64,000 nucleotides of DNA, taken from NCBI GenBank assembly GCA_902800365.1, contig CADCEF010000005.1, positions 27,065 through 91,064 of the forward strand. The letters are read 5' to 3'. The first letter of the stretch is position 1, and each line of letters starts with the position of its first letter. Under the pieces are notes generated by a model that did not search any database, had not been told where the DNA came from, and worked only from the letters and a program-made list of their open reading frames with translations. A program made the position numbers and the translations under genes. Shown piece after piece: positions 25,404-33,893 of the stretch. This DNA is from an uncultured Prevotella sp. (GTDB lineage: Bacteria; Bacteroidota; Bacteroidia; Bacteroidales; Bacteroidaceae).

Positions 25404-28190
25404 TTATTTTCTTTCCATTTCTACCATCTTACAAGGTATCGAGAACCAGACAGTGGTGCCCTTGCCTTCAGTTGATGTGAGTTCTATAGTACCACCCATA
25501 TAATGTACCAGCTCGTGGCAGATGCTGAGTCCGAGACCAGCACCGTTATTGGCACCAGTAACGAATCGTCCGAAGATGTTCTCAAGGTTCTCCTTCTTGA
25601 TACCACTACCTGTATCTTCTACTGATACCAATAGTCTGTCGGCTATATACTCATATCGAGCCAGAACACTTCCTGATTTAGTGTGTTGTATGGCGTTGGT
25701 GATAATCTTGTTGATAATCATAGATACGTTTGGCTCGTCGATCTCTACAACCAGTTGATTGTACGGGCTCTGCACTATGTACTCCACACCTGGCTGCTTG
25801 TGGTTGTCCCATACTGATGAGCATCTGCCAGCAAATATGCTTGCAAAGTCAACAGGTTGTGGCGATAGTGTGATCATGCCAGCATCGAGACGCGAGAGGA
25901 ACAGGATGTCGTTGATAAGCTTAAGCAGCGATGCTGAGTTCTCCTTTATCTCGTTGATGAATACAGCCTCATCCTCTGGCGAGTGTTCCATCTCAAAGAG
26001 TTCTGAGAATCCTACTACGGTGTTAAGTGGAGTACGAATCTCGTGGCTCATATTGTGCAGGAATGCATTCTTAACTGTTTCCACCTCCTGAGCTCGAACA
26101 GACTCCTCTGCAAGTTTCTCTTCTACAGCCTTAATCTCGCTGATGTCACGAATCAGTCCGAAGTATTCTGTTATCTCTCCATCCACTATTGTTGGCACGA
26201 AGTTGAACTGCAGGTGTAGTGGCAGGCGGTCTTTACGCCTCCTGATGCAGGTCTTTACATCTACAATAATGCTACCAGTCTGTCGATTATCCATCTTGTT
26301 GAGTACTCGCAGGGCCTGCTTCTCTGACGAACTGTCAACAAATGCCAGAGCTCTGGTCTGTGTGAGTGAGTATTTCTCATGACCAATCTCGCTATAGACG
26401 GTAAGAGTATGTGTGTCGAGACGATAATTAACCAGACTTATGCCTCCTACAGACAGCACATAGTCGATGTTGTGTACATAGGTAGAGACATCATCTTTTA
26501 CAATTTGTAGTTTTTTACTGTTTTCTTTCAGCTTTCTGTACGAATTGGCTGATTCAGTAACATTACGTCCTGTGCCAAAGAATCCGATACGACTGCCGAA
26601 CTTATCGTAGATAGGCATTACCTGTAGTTCGTAGTAAAGTTTCTTTCTGCCTAACAACTTGTTAAGCACACGATTGTCATTTGGTGATGTGTAGAGCTGG
26701 GTGGCATAGAAGTACTCAAATTTGTCGATATCCAGATCCTTCATGCCAAGAACGTCGCGAAGTGATATCTTGCGTCGTCTGATTTCCTCATTGTCAACGC
26801 CAATTAGTGACAGTGCCTTTGTGTTCATGTCAGAGATATAACCATCGGCATCGTAGTAAACCATGTCGACCAATGCTGAGTTGAACAGCGACTGATAGCG
26901 CAACATCGACTCTTTGATAAGTGCTTGACGCATGCGATCCTGTGTGGTATCAGTCTTCAAGATAATGATAATAGACGGTCTTTTGTGCTTGTCTCTTCTC
27001 AACACTGACAGTGTGACAGTGTAGTTGTTACTGTCTATCAGGTTGTTTCCGTATTCTTTTAGCTGTATTGTGACCGTTTCTGATTTACCCCCAATCACAT
27101 TTCTAAGTCCGTCAGTAAGATTCGTGAAGTCGTTAGGGTCGAATCTGTGTGAGTACTCAAGCAGCGAGTATGAACGTTCTGCGTGGCCTGAAGAATCCAT
27201 AACGGTGAAGTACTGTGACGATACGTTATATGTGCAGAACATAACGTTACTGGTCTTCATTATAAGCGACAAACGCTGGTTCTCCTTGTTTATCTTCTGG
27301 GTCATCTTGCGTTCGCGAATCTTGAAGAATGTGTAGTAAACCAGGATTCCCACTGCCAGAATGGTAAAAAACTTAACCATATCCCAGATCCACGATGGGA
27401 TACCTGTCTCTTGGCGTTCAGGATAGAACCATTTGTTCTGTATGGCTGTAAGACGGTCGTTAGATCTGAGAATAGAGTACACACTATCTAGTTGATTCAA
27501 CAGATGTTGGTCGTTAGCAAAGAACTTATACTCACCATATGGGAAGTCGAACGGTATTATTTCCAGATTGTCAGTGTGATATTTAGTCATCAGCCACTTC
27601 AGCGACATCGAGTTCCAAAGTATTATACCATTATTCTCTGTACTAACGTTCTGTATGGCCTCCTTCATGTCGTCGTAAGGAATTATCTCCTTGGCCCAAC
27701 CGTTTTCCATCAGTTTGTAGTGGCTGAAGCTCTTATCGTGAACTATCACAGGATATCTTGAGAGCTCTTTTCCGTTCCTTGCGTTTACTGCCTGCCCTTT
27801 AGGCTTTACCAGACTATGTGTGAATATCTGAACAATGGTTCTTCCGTAGGATGAGTTATGGCGTGCAAAGTCGGCATCCATTCTCAGCATAAGGTCTGAT
27901 TTGTGTTCCTTCAGGTCCTTTTGTGCCTCGAGTGTAGGTCTCAGTCGTATCTCGTAAGGAATGTCCAGTTCCTTGAATATCATCTTCAGCAGGTCGATAT
28001 TGTATCCATCTGGTTCTCCATTCTCATTCAGGAAGACGTATGGCCATAAGTCCCATGCGTCTTCATATATAAGTGGGCGCTTGTCGTTGTAGACAACTAT
28101 GCTGTCTTTGTTTTGTTGAGCGTGGGTAATGCCGAGTGATAAGTGGCATGCCACGAGTAATGCTAGTATTCTATTTATCTTCATAATCAT
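25404..28190 (-). CDS. Sensor histidine kinase with periplasmic binding domain (unit copy 2, gene a)
   Basis: A 928-aa protein with a signal peptide (about 1-24), a solute-binding family 3 domain (PYVFLNENGEPDGYNIDLL near 50), a membrane segment near 275-293, PAS domains and a complete kinase core: NMSHEIRTPLNTVVGFSELF (His716), KIITNAIQHTKSG, VEDTGSGI and GAGLGLSICHEL. The start overlaps the stop of the preceding kinase by four bases (ATGA), so they are translationally coupled. Its cytoplasmic part aligns with the degenerate kinase at 30179-32206 along the PAS and kinase regions, whereas the sensor domain is absent there. Specificity of the periplasmic domain is unknown. Confidence 0.9.
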   Translation of the reverse strand: MIMKINRILALLVACHLSLGITHAQQNKDSIVVYNDKRPLIYEDAWDLWPYVFLNENGEPDGYNIDLLKMIFKELDIPYEIRLRPTLEAQKDLKEHKSDLMLRMDADFARHNSSYGRTIVQIFTHSLVKPKGQAVNARNGKELSRYPVIVHDKSFSHYKLMENGWAKEIIPYDDMKEAIQNVSTENNGIILWNSMSLKWLMTKYHTDNLEIIPFDFPYGEYKFFANDQHLLNQLDSVYSILRSNDRLTAIQNKWFYPERQETGIPSWIWDMVKFFTILAVGILVYYTFFKIRERKMTQKINKENQRLSLIMKTSNVMFCTYNVSSQYFTVMDSSGHAERSYSLLEYSHRFDPNDFTNLTDGLRNVIGGKSETVTIQLKEYGNNLIDSNNYTVTLSVLRRDKHKRPSIIIILKTDTTQDRMRQALIKESMLRYQSLFNSALVDMVYYDADGYISDMNTKALSLIGVDNEEIRRRKISLRDVLGMKDLDIDKFEYFYATQLYTSPNDNRVLNKLLGRKKLYYELQVMPIYDKFGSRIGFFGTGRNVTESANSYRKLKENSKKLQIVKDDVSTYVHNIDYVLSVGGISLVNYRLDTHTLTVYSEIGHEKYSLTQTRALAFVDSSSEKQALRVLNKMDNRQTGSIIVDVKTCIRRRKDRLPLHLQFNFVPTIVDGEITEYFGLIRDISEIKAVEEKLAEESVRAQEVETVKNAFLHNMSHEIRTPLNTVVGFSELFEMEHSPEDEAVFINEIKENSASLLKLINDILFLSRLDAGMITLSPQPVDFASIFAGRCSSVWDNHKQPGVEYIVQSPYNQLVVEIDEPNVSMIINKIITNAIQHTKSGSVLARYEYIADRLLVSVEDTGSGIKKENLENIFGRFVTGANNGAGLGLSICHELVHYMGGTIELTSTEGKGTTVWFSIPCKMVEMERK

Positions 28191-30172
28191 ATGGTTGTTT
28201 CTTCTTTACATGGAATCCAGAACCAGAAGGTAGATCCGCAACCCTTTCCCTCGGATGTCACACCTATCTCGCCATTACAGTTGTCTATTATGGCTTTACA
28301 GATGCTTAGTCCAAGACCTGTGCCCTGTACAAAATCGTTTAGTTTAACGAAACGGTCGAACACTTTCTTCTGATGTTCCTTTGGTATACCTGAACCTGTA
28401 TCTTCGCAATATATGTACAGTCCATCAGTATCGTGGCGAACCTGTTTCTCGTAACCTATCTTTATGTGCCCCTTCTTGGTGTACTTAATGGCATTGGTAA
28501 CAAAGTTTGTTACTACCTGCTGTATGCGTCCGCCATCTATCGTGGTGATAAATGTGGGGTAGGGGCTCTCTGAAATAAACTCTATGGCTGGGTTCTGAAC
28601 CCTGTTTTTCAATGATATGGCCATGCTGTTGAAACTCTTGGCAAAGTCAGTCTTGGCTGGCTCAACCTTGATGCCTCCGCTTTCGAGCGATGACAATGCC
28701 AGAATGTCGTTAACAAGACGTAGCAGCATTTCGCAGTTGTTGTTTATCACATTTATAATCTGAGCTCGTTCCTCGTCAGTGCCTAACATGTGCAGCACCT
28801 CCGAGAATCCTACGATGGCATTCAGTGGTGTGCGTATCTCGTGACTCATGTTGGCAAGGAATGCACTCTTTCGCAATCCTGACTGGTTGGCACGCTCTGT
28901 TTCTTCCTTTAGCAGTTCTTGCTTCTCTATCAGCTTGGAAATGTTTCTAACCACGCCATAAGTTCCTATCAGCTTGCCTTCTTTGTTAAAGAATGGAATG
29001 CAGTCAACAAAGTGCCATTCTGGTTTCTGGCCTTCCTTCACGAAGAATGGTTTGGTATTCAGTAGCATGGTTTGCTTTTTACTGAAGTACTCGTCAATGG
29101 TTTTTCCTTCCTTTTTAAATGGAAGTTCAAGAACACTCTCTGTAAGTTCGTCGAAGGTCATCTTCTTCTCAGGTACACTCATCTCCTTGTAGAATATGAT
29201 TTCCCTTTTGATAAATGAGGCACGGAAGAATCGCATCTCTACATTCTCCATCAGATATTTCAGCTCGTTCTCTAACTCCTCAATTTCTTTGTTGGTGCGT
29301 TGTATCTGAGCCTCGTTCTTCTTATACTGATGGTATTGTTCGCGCTCTTGGGTAATGTCTCTGATATATAGCGTATACATCTCCAATTGTTTGTTGTTGT
29401 TGAAGATAGGGTGTAGACGTATTTCTGTATAGCAGTCAACGTGGCGTTCGAAAATGATTGTTCTTGTACAGAAGTACAGGTCATCCCTTTCGTCCTTGTA
29501 GGTGATGAACCTGAAGTCTGGAATGTTGAAGATAGGGTAGCGATAATAAAATGGATCTTCGTCGCCTTCAAACTTCAATATCTCGCGTAGCTTCTTGTTT
29601 GTTGTAAGCAACCTTCCCTCCTTATCAAAGAAAGCCTGACCTACGATGCTCTGTTCGAACAGTTTGCGATAACGGTCTGTTAGCTCCAACTCTTCCTTTT
29701 CCTGCAGTACCTGCTCTGTTTGATCGTAAAGTGTGCAATAGAAGTTTATAGGTTTATTCTTATCTTCTGCATCAAATTCCACAATACCCACATCGCGCAG
29801 ATATCGCCAGTCGTGCTTGTGCTCCTTGGTGCTTCTGTCCCATCTGAAGGTGCACTCAGCTGCTTTGGCACCCTTCACCAATCGATTCATAAACGCCATG
29901 TAAATATGCTTGTCGTCAGGATGGATATAATCCAGACTTTCCTCATAGGAAATACCATCACCTGACAGAAAGTTTCCAAACAGGTTGCTTGCCAGTCTGG
30001 TCTTCAGGTTCAGGCGTATCACATAGTTGTTCTCGTTCAGAGTGTGCTGCATGATGGTAGCTATATCCTTGGCTCTCTCAGTATTCTTTCGTATACTGTA
30101 GAGGGTGATTCGGTTCAGTATCAGTCCTATGATAATGACCATCAGGGTTATTATAACTATCAATATCTGCAT
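28187..30172 (-). CDS. PAS-domain sensor histidine kinase (unit copy 1, gene b)
   Basis: A 661-aa protein that starts directly with a membrane helix (ILIVIITLMVIIIGLIL) and has no periplasmic domain. PAS domains cover about 35-400, with a coiled coil near 270-290. The kinase core has NMSHEIRTPLNAIVGFSEVL (His444), TNFVTNAIKYTKKG, CEDTGSGI and GTGLGLSICKAI, so it should be active. It starts 6 bases after the stop of the degenerate kinase gene and overlaps the next gene by 4 bases. It resembles the 916-aa kinase more than its neighbours. Confidence 0.9.
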   Translation of the reverse strand: MQILIVIITLMVIIIGLILNRITLYSIRKNTERAKDIATIMQHTLNENNYVIRLNLKTRLASNLFGNFLSGDGISYEESLDYIHPDDKHIYMAFMNRLVKGAKAAECTFRWDRSTKEHKHDWRYLRDVGIVEFDAEDKNKPINFYCTLYDQTEQVLQEKEELELTDRYRKLFEQSIVGQAFFDKEGRLLTTNKKLREILKFEGDEDPFYYRYPIFNIPDFRFITYKDERDDLYFCTRTIIFERHVDCYTEIRLHPIFNNNKQLEMYTLYIRDITQEREQYHQYKKNEAQIQRTNKEIEELENELKYLMENVEMRFFRASFIKREIIFYKEMSVPEKKMTFDELTESVLELPFKKEGKTIDEYFSKKQTMLLNTKPFFVKEGQKPEWHFVDCIPFFNKEGKLIGTYGVVRNISKLIEKQELLKEETERANQSGLRKSAFLANMSHEIRTPLNAIVGFSEVLHMLGTDEERAQIINVINNNCEMLLRLVNDILALSSLESGGIKVEPAKTDFAKSFNSMAISLKNRVQNPAIEFISESPYPTFITTIDGGRIQQVVTNFVTNAIKYTKKGHIKIGYEKQVRHDTDGLYIYCEDTGSGIPKEHQKKVFDRFVKLNDFVQGTGLGLSICKAIIDNCNGEIGVTSEGKGCGSTFWFWIPCKEETTI

Positions 30173-30178
30173 GCTCTG

Positions 30179-32206
30179 TTATTTTTTCTCAAAACTTGTC
30201 AACTCGCAAGGTATGCTCATAAAGAATGTACTACCTTTGCCTGGCTCTGACAGAACGTCGATGGTTCCTCCCATCTGCTCTACCAGCTCTTTCACTATAG
30301 GCAGATCAAGTCCTGTACCAATACGTTTGGTCTTAGCATCGCCCATGAAACGGTTGAATATCTTAGGTACTTCGTCAAACTCTATGCCTTGGCTTGTATC
30401 TTCTACTATGATGATCAACTCGTCGTGCAGGTATTCGTATCTTGCTTTCAGCGAACCGGCTTTAGTGTTACGGGCAGAATAACCACATAGTTTCTGTATG
30501 GCTATGCCCAGATGCTGAGGGTCGATCTTTACCAGCATCGAGTTGTATGAGTTTTCTGTTATCTGTTTTAGGTTCTCGCTTGCCTCGCTCCAACCTTGGT
30601 GGCACCATCCTTCAAATAACGATGCAAAGTCGCACTTCTCGTAATGATATTCAATCATGTGTGCATCGAGGCGTGATATAAACAGGATGTCGTTAATCAG
30701 GTCCAATAGAATGTCGGTGTTCTTTTTGATTTCCCTGGCAAATATGGGCTCGTCTTCACGACTGTGTTCTCTTTTAAACAACTCAGCAAATCCTATTACA
30801 GCGTGCAACGGCACTCGCAGCTCGTAGCTCATGTTCAGCAGGAAGGCGTTCTTCAGCTGCTCCTCCTCCTGGGCTTTGGCTGTCTCCTCTTGCATATGCT
30901 TCTCAATGTAGGCCATCTCTGTTTCGTTTCTGCACAGGCCAAAATAGTGGGTAACCTTTCCTTCCTTATCTGTGATTGGCATCATGCTGAAGGTAAGATA
31001 GATGTCGCGCCCATTGTGATCTCTGAGTTTGGTGTGCAGCGTCTCTGAAATGGTACTCTTATAGAGCCTGTCCATCTTCGTCAGCAGCAACTTGGCGCGC
31101 TTCCTGTCGTCAGGATGAATCATGGCTACGGCTTTGAGCTGACTGAGATGTGTTCCCTCGCCAGTAATGTCGCTCAGAATGTCGAGCGTGTGGGTGGCAG
31201 GGTAGTAGTTAGTCAGTCGTGCATCACTTATCTTCAGTGTATAATTCAAATCGTCTACGTATTGTTTCAGAGCCTTGGTGCGTTCTTCCATCATTCTGGC
31301 CGACTCTTTCTGTCTGTGGTGCGATTCCACCATCTCTGTGATATCGCGCCCAGCAGCTATCACACCAAGCGACTGATTGTGTATGTCGTGAATAGGCTCT
31401 AGCATCACCTCATAGTAGATTTTTCCTTCACGTGTAATCTCTGGCACTCGCTCGTCTGATTTCTTGACATGGGTGATATCTGTTATCGACGATAGCTGAG
31501 TGTGCTCCAGCGTTTTGATGTCGAATTCCCTATACGATGGAATATCCGTCATTTTTATCTTGCGCTTCAACAGCGTTTCTGGGGTCTTTACTCCAAATGT
31601 TTCGCATGCTTTCTCGTTCAGTTCTGTCAGATAGCCGTCAGCATTGTAATATATCATGTCAATCAGCGACGAGTTGAACACTGTATGGAATTTCAGCATC
31701 AGGTTCTTTTCGTCCTCAGCCAGTTTCTTTTCTTTGGTCACATCTCTTTGGGTGCCCAGAATCTCTATTGGCTGGTCTTGCTTGTTTCTTCGCAATACGG
31801 TCAGGCTCATCTCGTATATCTTACTGCTGTCATCTTCAGCAGGCGCTCCTTTTACAGTCAGCGTTTCTGCAATCTGTTCTCTGTTCTGAATGCCCTCTAT
31901 GGACTTTACCACCTGTTTGAAGTCTTCGCGATCATACAGTTGCGAGAACTCGAATGGGGTATAGAAGGTTTCTGTAAGATTCTCTTTCGAAATGACTTTG
32001 AATTGATTTTTCTTGGTATTATAAGTCCAGGCATCTGTTTTGTTGGCATCCATAATCAGAGTAAGCTGGGCGTTCAGTCTCTGCACCTTGCGCGTCACCC
32101 TCTTTTCTTTGTAGTAGGTAAGTCGGTTGTATACTACCATGGCTATAGCGGATATAATGAATACCGCTATCAAGAAGATGTATGTTGGGTTAATATCTAT
32201 TAGCAT
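30179..32206 (-). CDS. Degenerate sensor kinase lacking the phospho-acceptor His (unit copy 1, gene a)
   Basis: A 675-aa protein with one N-terminal membrane helix (YIFLIAVFIISAIAMVVY), PAS domains over about 45-430 and a kinase-like core. The H box reads NMSYELRVPLHAVIGFAELF: Tyr461 (codon TAC) replaces His. The N box has lost both Asn residues (IQKLCGYSARNTKAG against INKIITNAIQHTKSG in the 928-aa paralogue), the G1 box reads EDTSQGI instead of EDTGSGI, and the G2 box GTGLDLPI instead of GAGLGLSI. The frame is intact over its full length, so it is not a simple pseudogene. It is the first gene of the array and probably acts as a non-catalytic partner or sensor. Promoter at 32239-32269. Confidence 0.88.
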   Translation of the reverse strand: MLIDINPTYIFLIAVFIISAIAMVVYNRLTYYKEKRVTRKVQRLNAQLTLIMDANKTDAWTYNTKKNQFKVISKENLTETFYTPFEFSQLYDREDFKQVVKSIEGIQNREQIAETLTVKGAPAEDDSSKIYEMSLTVLRRNKQDQPIEILGTQRDVTKEKKLAEDEKNLMLKFHTVFNSSLIDMIYYNADGYLTELNEKACETFGVKTPETLLKRKIKMTDIPSYREFDIKTLEHTQLSSITDITHVKKSDERVPEITREGKIYYEVMLEPIHDIHNQSLGVIAAGRDITEMVESHHRQKESARMMEERTKALKQYVDDLNYTLKISDARLTNYYPATHTLDILSDITGEGTHLSQLKAVAMIHPDDRKRAKLLLTKMDRLYKSTISETLHTKLRDHNGRDIYLTFSMMPITDKEGKVTHYFGLCRNETEMAYIEKHMQEETAKAQEEEQLKNAFLLNMSYELRVPLHAVIGFAELFKREHSREDEPIFAREIKKNTDILLDLINDILFISRLDAHMIEYHYEKCDFASLFEGWCHQGWSEASENLKQITENSYNSMLVKIDPQHLGIAIQKLCGYSARNTKAGSLKARYEYLHDELIIIVEDTSQGIEFDEVPKIFNRFMGDAKTKRIGTGLDLPIVKELVEQMGGTIDVLSEPGKGSTFFMSIPCELTSFEKK

Positions 32207-32238
32207 GAATTGTCTCTAAGTATGGTAGTAAACACCCG

Positions 32239-32269
32239 CAAAGTTAGCTAATTTCACGTAAATAACAAA
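32239..32269 (-). promoter_or_regulatory. Promoter of the four-kinase operon
   Basis: On the coding strand TTTG (plus 32266-32269), 19 bases, TAACTTTG (plus 32239-32246), 32 bases before the ATG at 32206. Confidence 0.65.
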
Positions 32270-32295
32270 ATTTTTGAACGAAAAAAACACAATTA

Positions 32296-32327
32296 TTTGG
32301 AAGTTTCGCGGAAAAACCTTACTTTTG
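32296..32327 (+). promoter_or_regulatory. Promoter of frr-rsgA
   Basis: TTTG at 32296-32299, 20 bases, TACTTTTG at 32320-32327, 29 bases before the frr ATG. Confidence 0.7.
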
Positions 32328-32356
32328 TCATCAGAAAATGACTAAAATTAAACAAA

Positions 32357-32917
32357 ATGGTTGACGTAAAAGAAATTTTGAGCAAGAGCGAAGAGCGCAT
32401 GGAGATGGCAGCAATGTTCCTTGAGGACGAGCTGAATCGCATTCGTGCAGGCCGTGCAAATGTGGCTATTCTCGATGGCGTTCGTGTAGAAGTCTATGGC
32501 AGCAAGGTGCCCCTGAATCAGGTAGCTAATGTTAGTGTACCCGATCCTCGTACCATCGCCATCAAGCCTTGGGATCGCAAGGAGATCCGTAACATCGAAA
32601 AGGCTATCATGGATAGCGATGTAGGTATCACTCCTGAGAACAATGGTGAGATTATCCGTCTTAACATCCCTGTTCCAACTGAGGAGCGCCGTCGCGACCT
32701 TACCAAGCAGTGCAACAAAATTGCTGAGAAGGCAAAGGTTGAGGTTCGTAACGTTCGTGGCGATGTGAAGGATAAGCTTAAGAAGGCAATCAAGGATGGT
32801 CTTTCTGAGGATCTTGAGAAGGATGCTGAGAACGATCTGCAGAAGTTGCACGACAAGTTTATCAAGAAGATCGACGAGCTGATTACAGCCAAGAACAAAG
32901 AGATTATGACCGTATAA
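32357..32917 (+). CDS. frr: Ribosome recycling factor
   Basis: A 186-aa protein of normal length with the family signatures [20 protein letters not shown] and [20 protein letters not shown]. It splits post-termination ribosomes together with EF-G. The TAA stop overlaps the ATG of rsgA by one base (TAATG), so the two ribosome-related genes are co-translated. Confidence 0.98.
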   Translation: MVDVKEILSKSEERMEMAAMFLEDELNRIRAGRANVAILDGVRVEVYGSKVPLNQVANVSVPDPRTIAIKPWDRKEIRNIEKAIMDSDVGITPENNGEIIRLNIPVPTEERRRDLTKQCNKIAEKAKVEVRNVRGDVKDKLKKAIKDGLSEDLEKDAENDLQKLHDKFIKKIDELITAKNKEIMTV

Positions 32918-33867
32918 TGCACGGACTTGTTATTAAGAACACAGGCAGCTGGTACACCGTCTTGACAGACGATGGCCAGCTGATTGATTGTAAGATAAAG
33001 GGTAACTTCCGTCTGAAAGGTATCCGTAGCACAAACCCAGTGGCTGTTGGCGACAGGGTTCAGATTGTGCCAAATAACGAGGGAACGGCTTTTATCACAG
33101 AGATTGAGGATCGTCGCAACTACATCATCCGCAAGAGTATCAACCTCTCAAAGCAGAGTCATATCATTGCTGCTAATGTAGATCAGGCCATCCTTGTGGT
33201 AACAGTGGCTAATCCTCAGACATCCACCACGTTCATCGATCGTTTCCTGGCTTCGGCCGAGGCTTATAGAGTGCCAGTAATCCTAGTGTTCAATAAGACC
33301 GACTTGCTCGATGACGATATGCGTCGCTATCAGGAGGCTATGGTGAACCTGTATCAGACCATTGGTTACGAGTGCCATCAGATTTCTGCTGAGAATGGCG
33401 ATGGGGTAGACGACCTGCGTCCGCTGCTTAAAGACAAGATAACCCTGCTTAGCGGCAATAGTGGCGTGGGCAAGTCAACGCTCATCAATCGCTTGGTGCC
33501 TGAAGCCAATCTTCGCACCTCAGAGATCAGCGATGCCCATAACACTGGTCAGCACACCACCACATTCTCTGAGATGATACCACTATCACCCATCACCCAG
33601 CACCTAACACCCGGTTTCCTCATTGATACTCCAGGCATAAAGGGTTTTGGCACCTTCGATATGGAACCAGAAGAGCTTACCAGCTACTTCAAAGAGATAT
33701 TCCATTTCTCGCAGGATTGCCGATTCTCTAATTGCACCCATACCCACGAACCAGGTTGCGCTGTGCTCAAGGCACTCGAAGACCATTACATAGCCGAAAG
33801 CCGCTATCAGTCTTATCTCTCTATGCTCGAGGATAAGGACGAGGGCAAATATCGTGCTGCTTACTAA
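32917..33867 (+). CDS. rsgA: Ribosome small-subunit maturation GTPase RsgA
   Basis: A 316-aa circularly permuted GTPase. An OB fold is followed by the G domain in permuted order: NKTD (G4), then [14 protein letters not shown] (G1), HTTTF (G2) and DTPG (G3). The C-terminal zinc region reads [16 protein letters not shown]. It acts late in 30S subunit maturation. It overlaps frr by one base and precedes the peptidase gene by 24 bases. Confidence 0.97.
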   Translation: MHGLVIKNTGSWYTVLTDDGQLIDCKIKGNFRLKGIRSTNPVAVGDRVQIVPNNEGTAFITEIEDRRNYIIRKSINLSKQSHIIAANVDQAILVVTVANPQTSTTFIDRFLASAEAYRVPVILVFNKTDLLDDDMRRYQEAMVNLYQTIGYECHQISAENGDGVDDLRPLLKDKITLLSGNSGVGKSTLINRLVPEANLRTSEISDAHNTGQHTTTFSEMIPLSPITQHLTPGFLIDTPGIKGFGTFDMEPEELTSYFKEIFHFSQDCRFSNCTHTHEPGCAVLKALEDHYIAESRYQSYLSMLEDKDEGKYRAAY

Positions 33868-33872
33868 ACGAG

Positions 33873-33893
33873 ATTAAATATTAAACATTAAAT
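33873..33893 (+). repeat. Heptad repeat before the peptidase start
   Basis: ATTAAAT-ATTAAAC-ATTAAAT, three 7-bp units; the last runs into the ATG at 33892. Confidence 0.6.

Noticed and set aside
31502-32203. 233-codon frame opposite the degenerate kinase
   Set aside because: Shadow frame of an aligned paralogue family; composition is that of an antisense reading.
30179-32206. Degenerate kinase as a pseudogene
   Set aside because: There is no frameshift or stop, and PAS domains, promoter and gene spacing are intact, so a conserved non-catalytic role is more likely.
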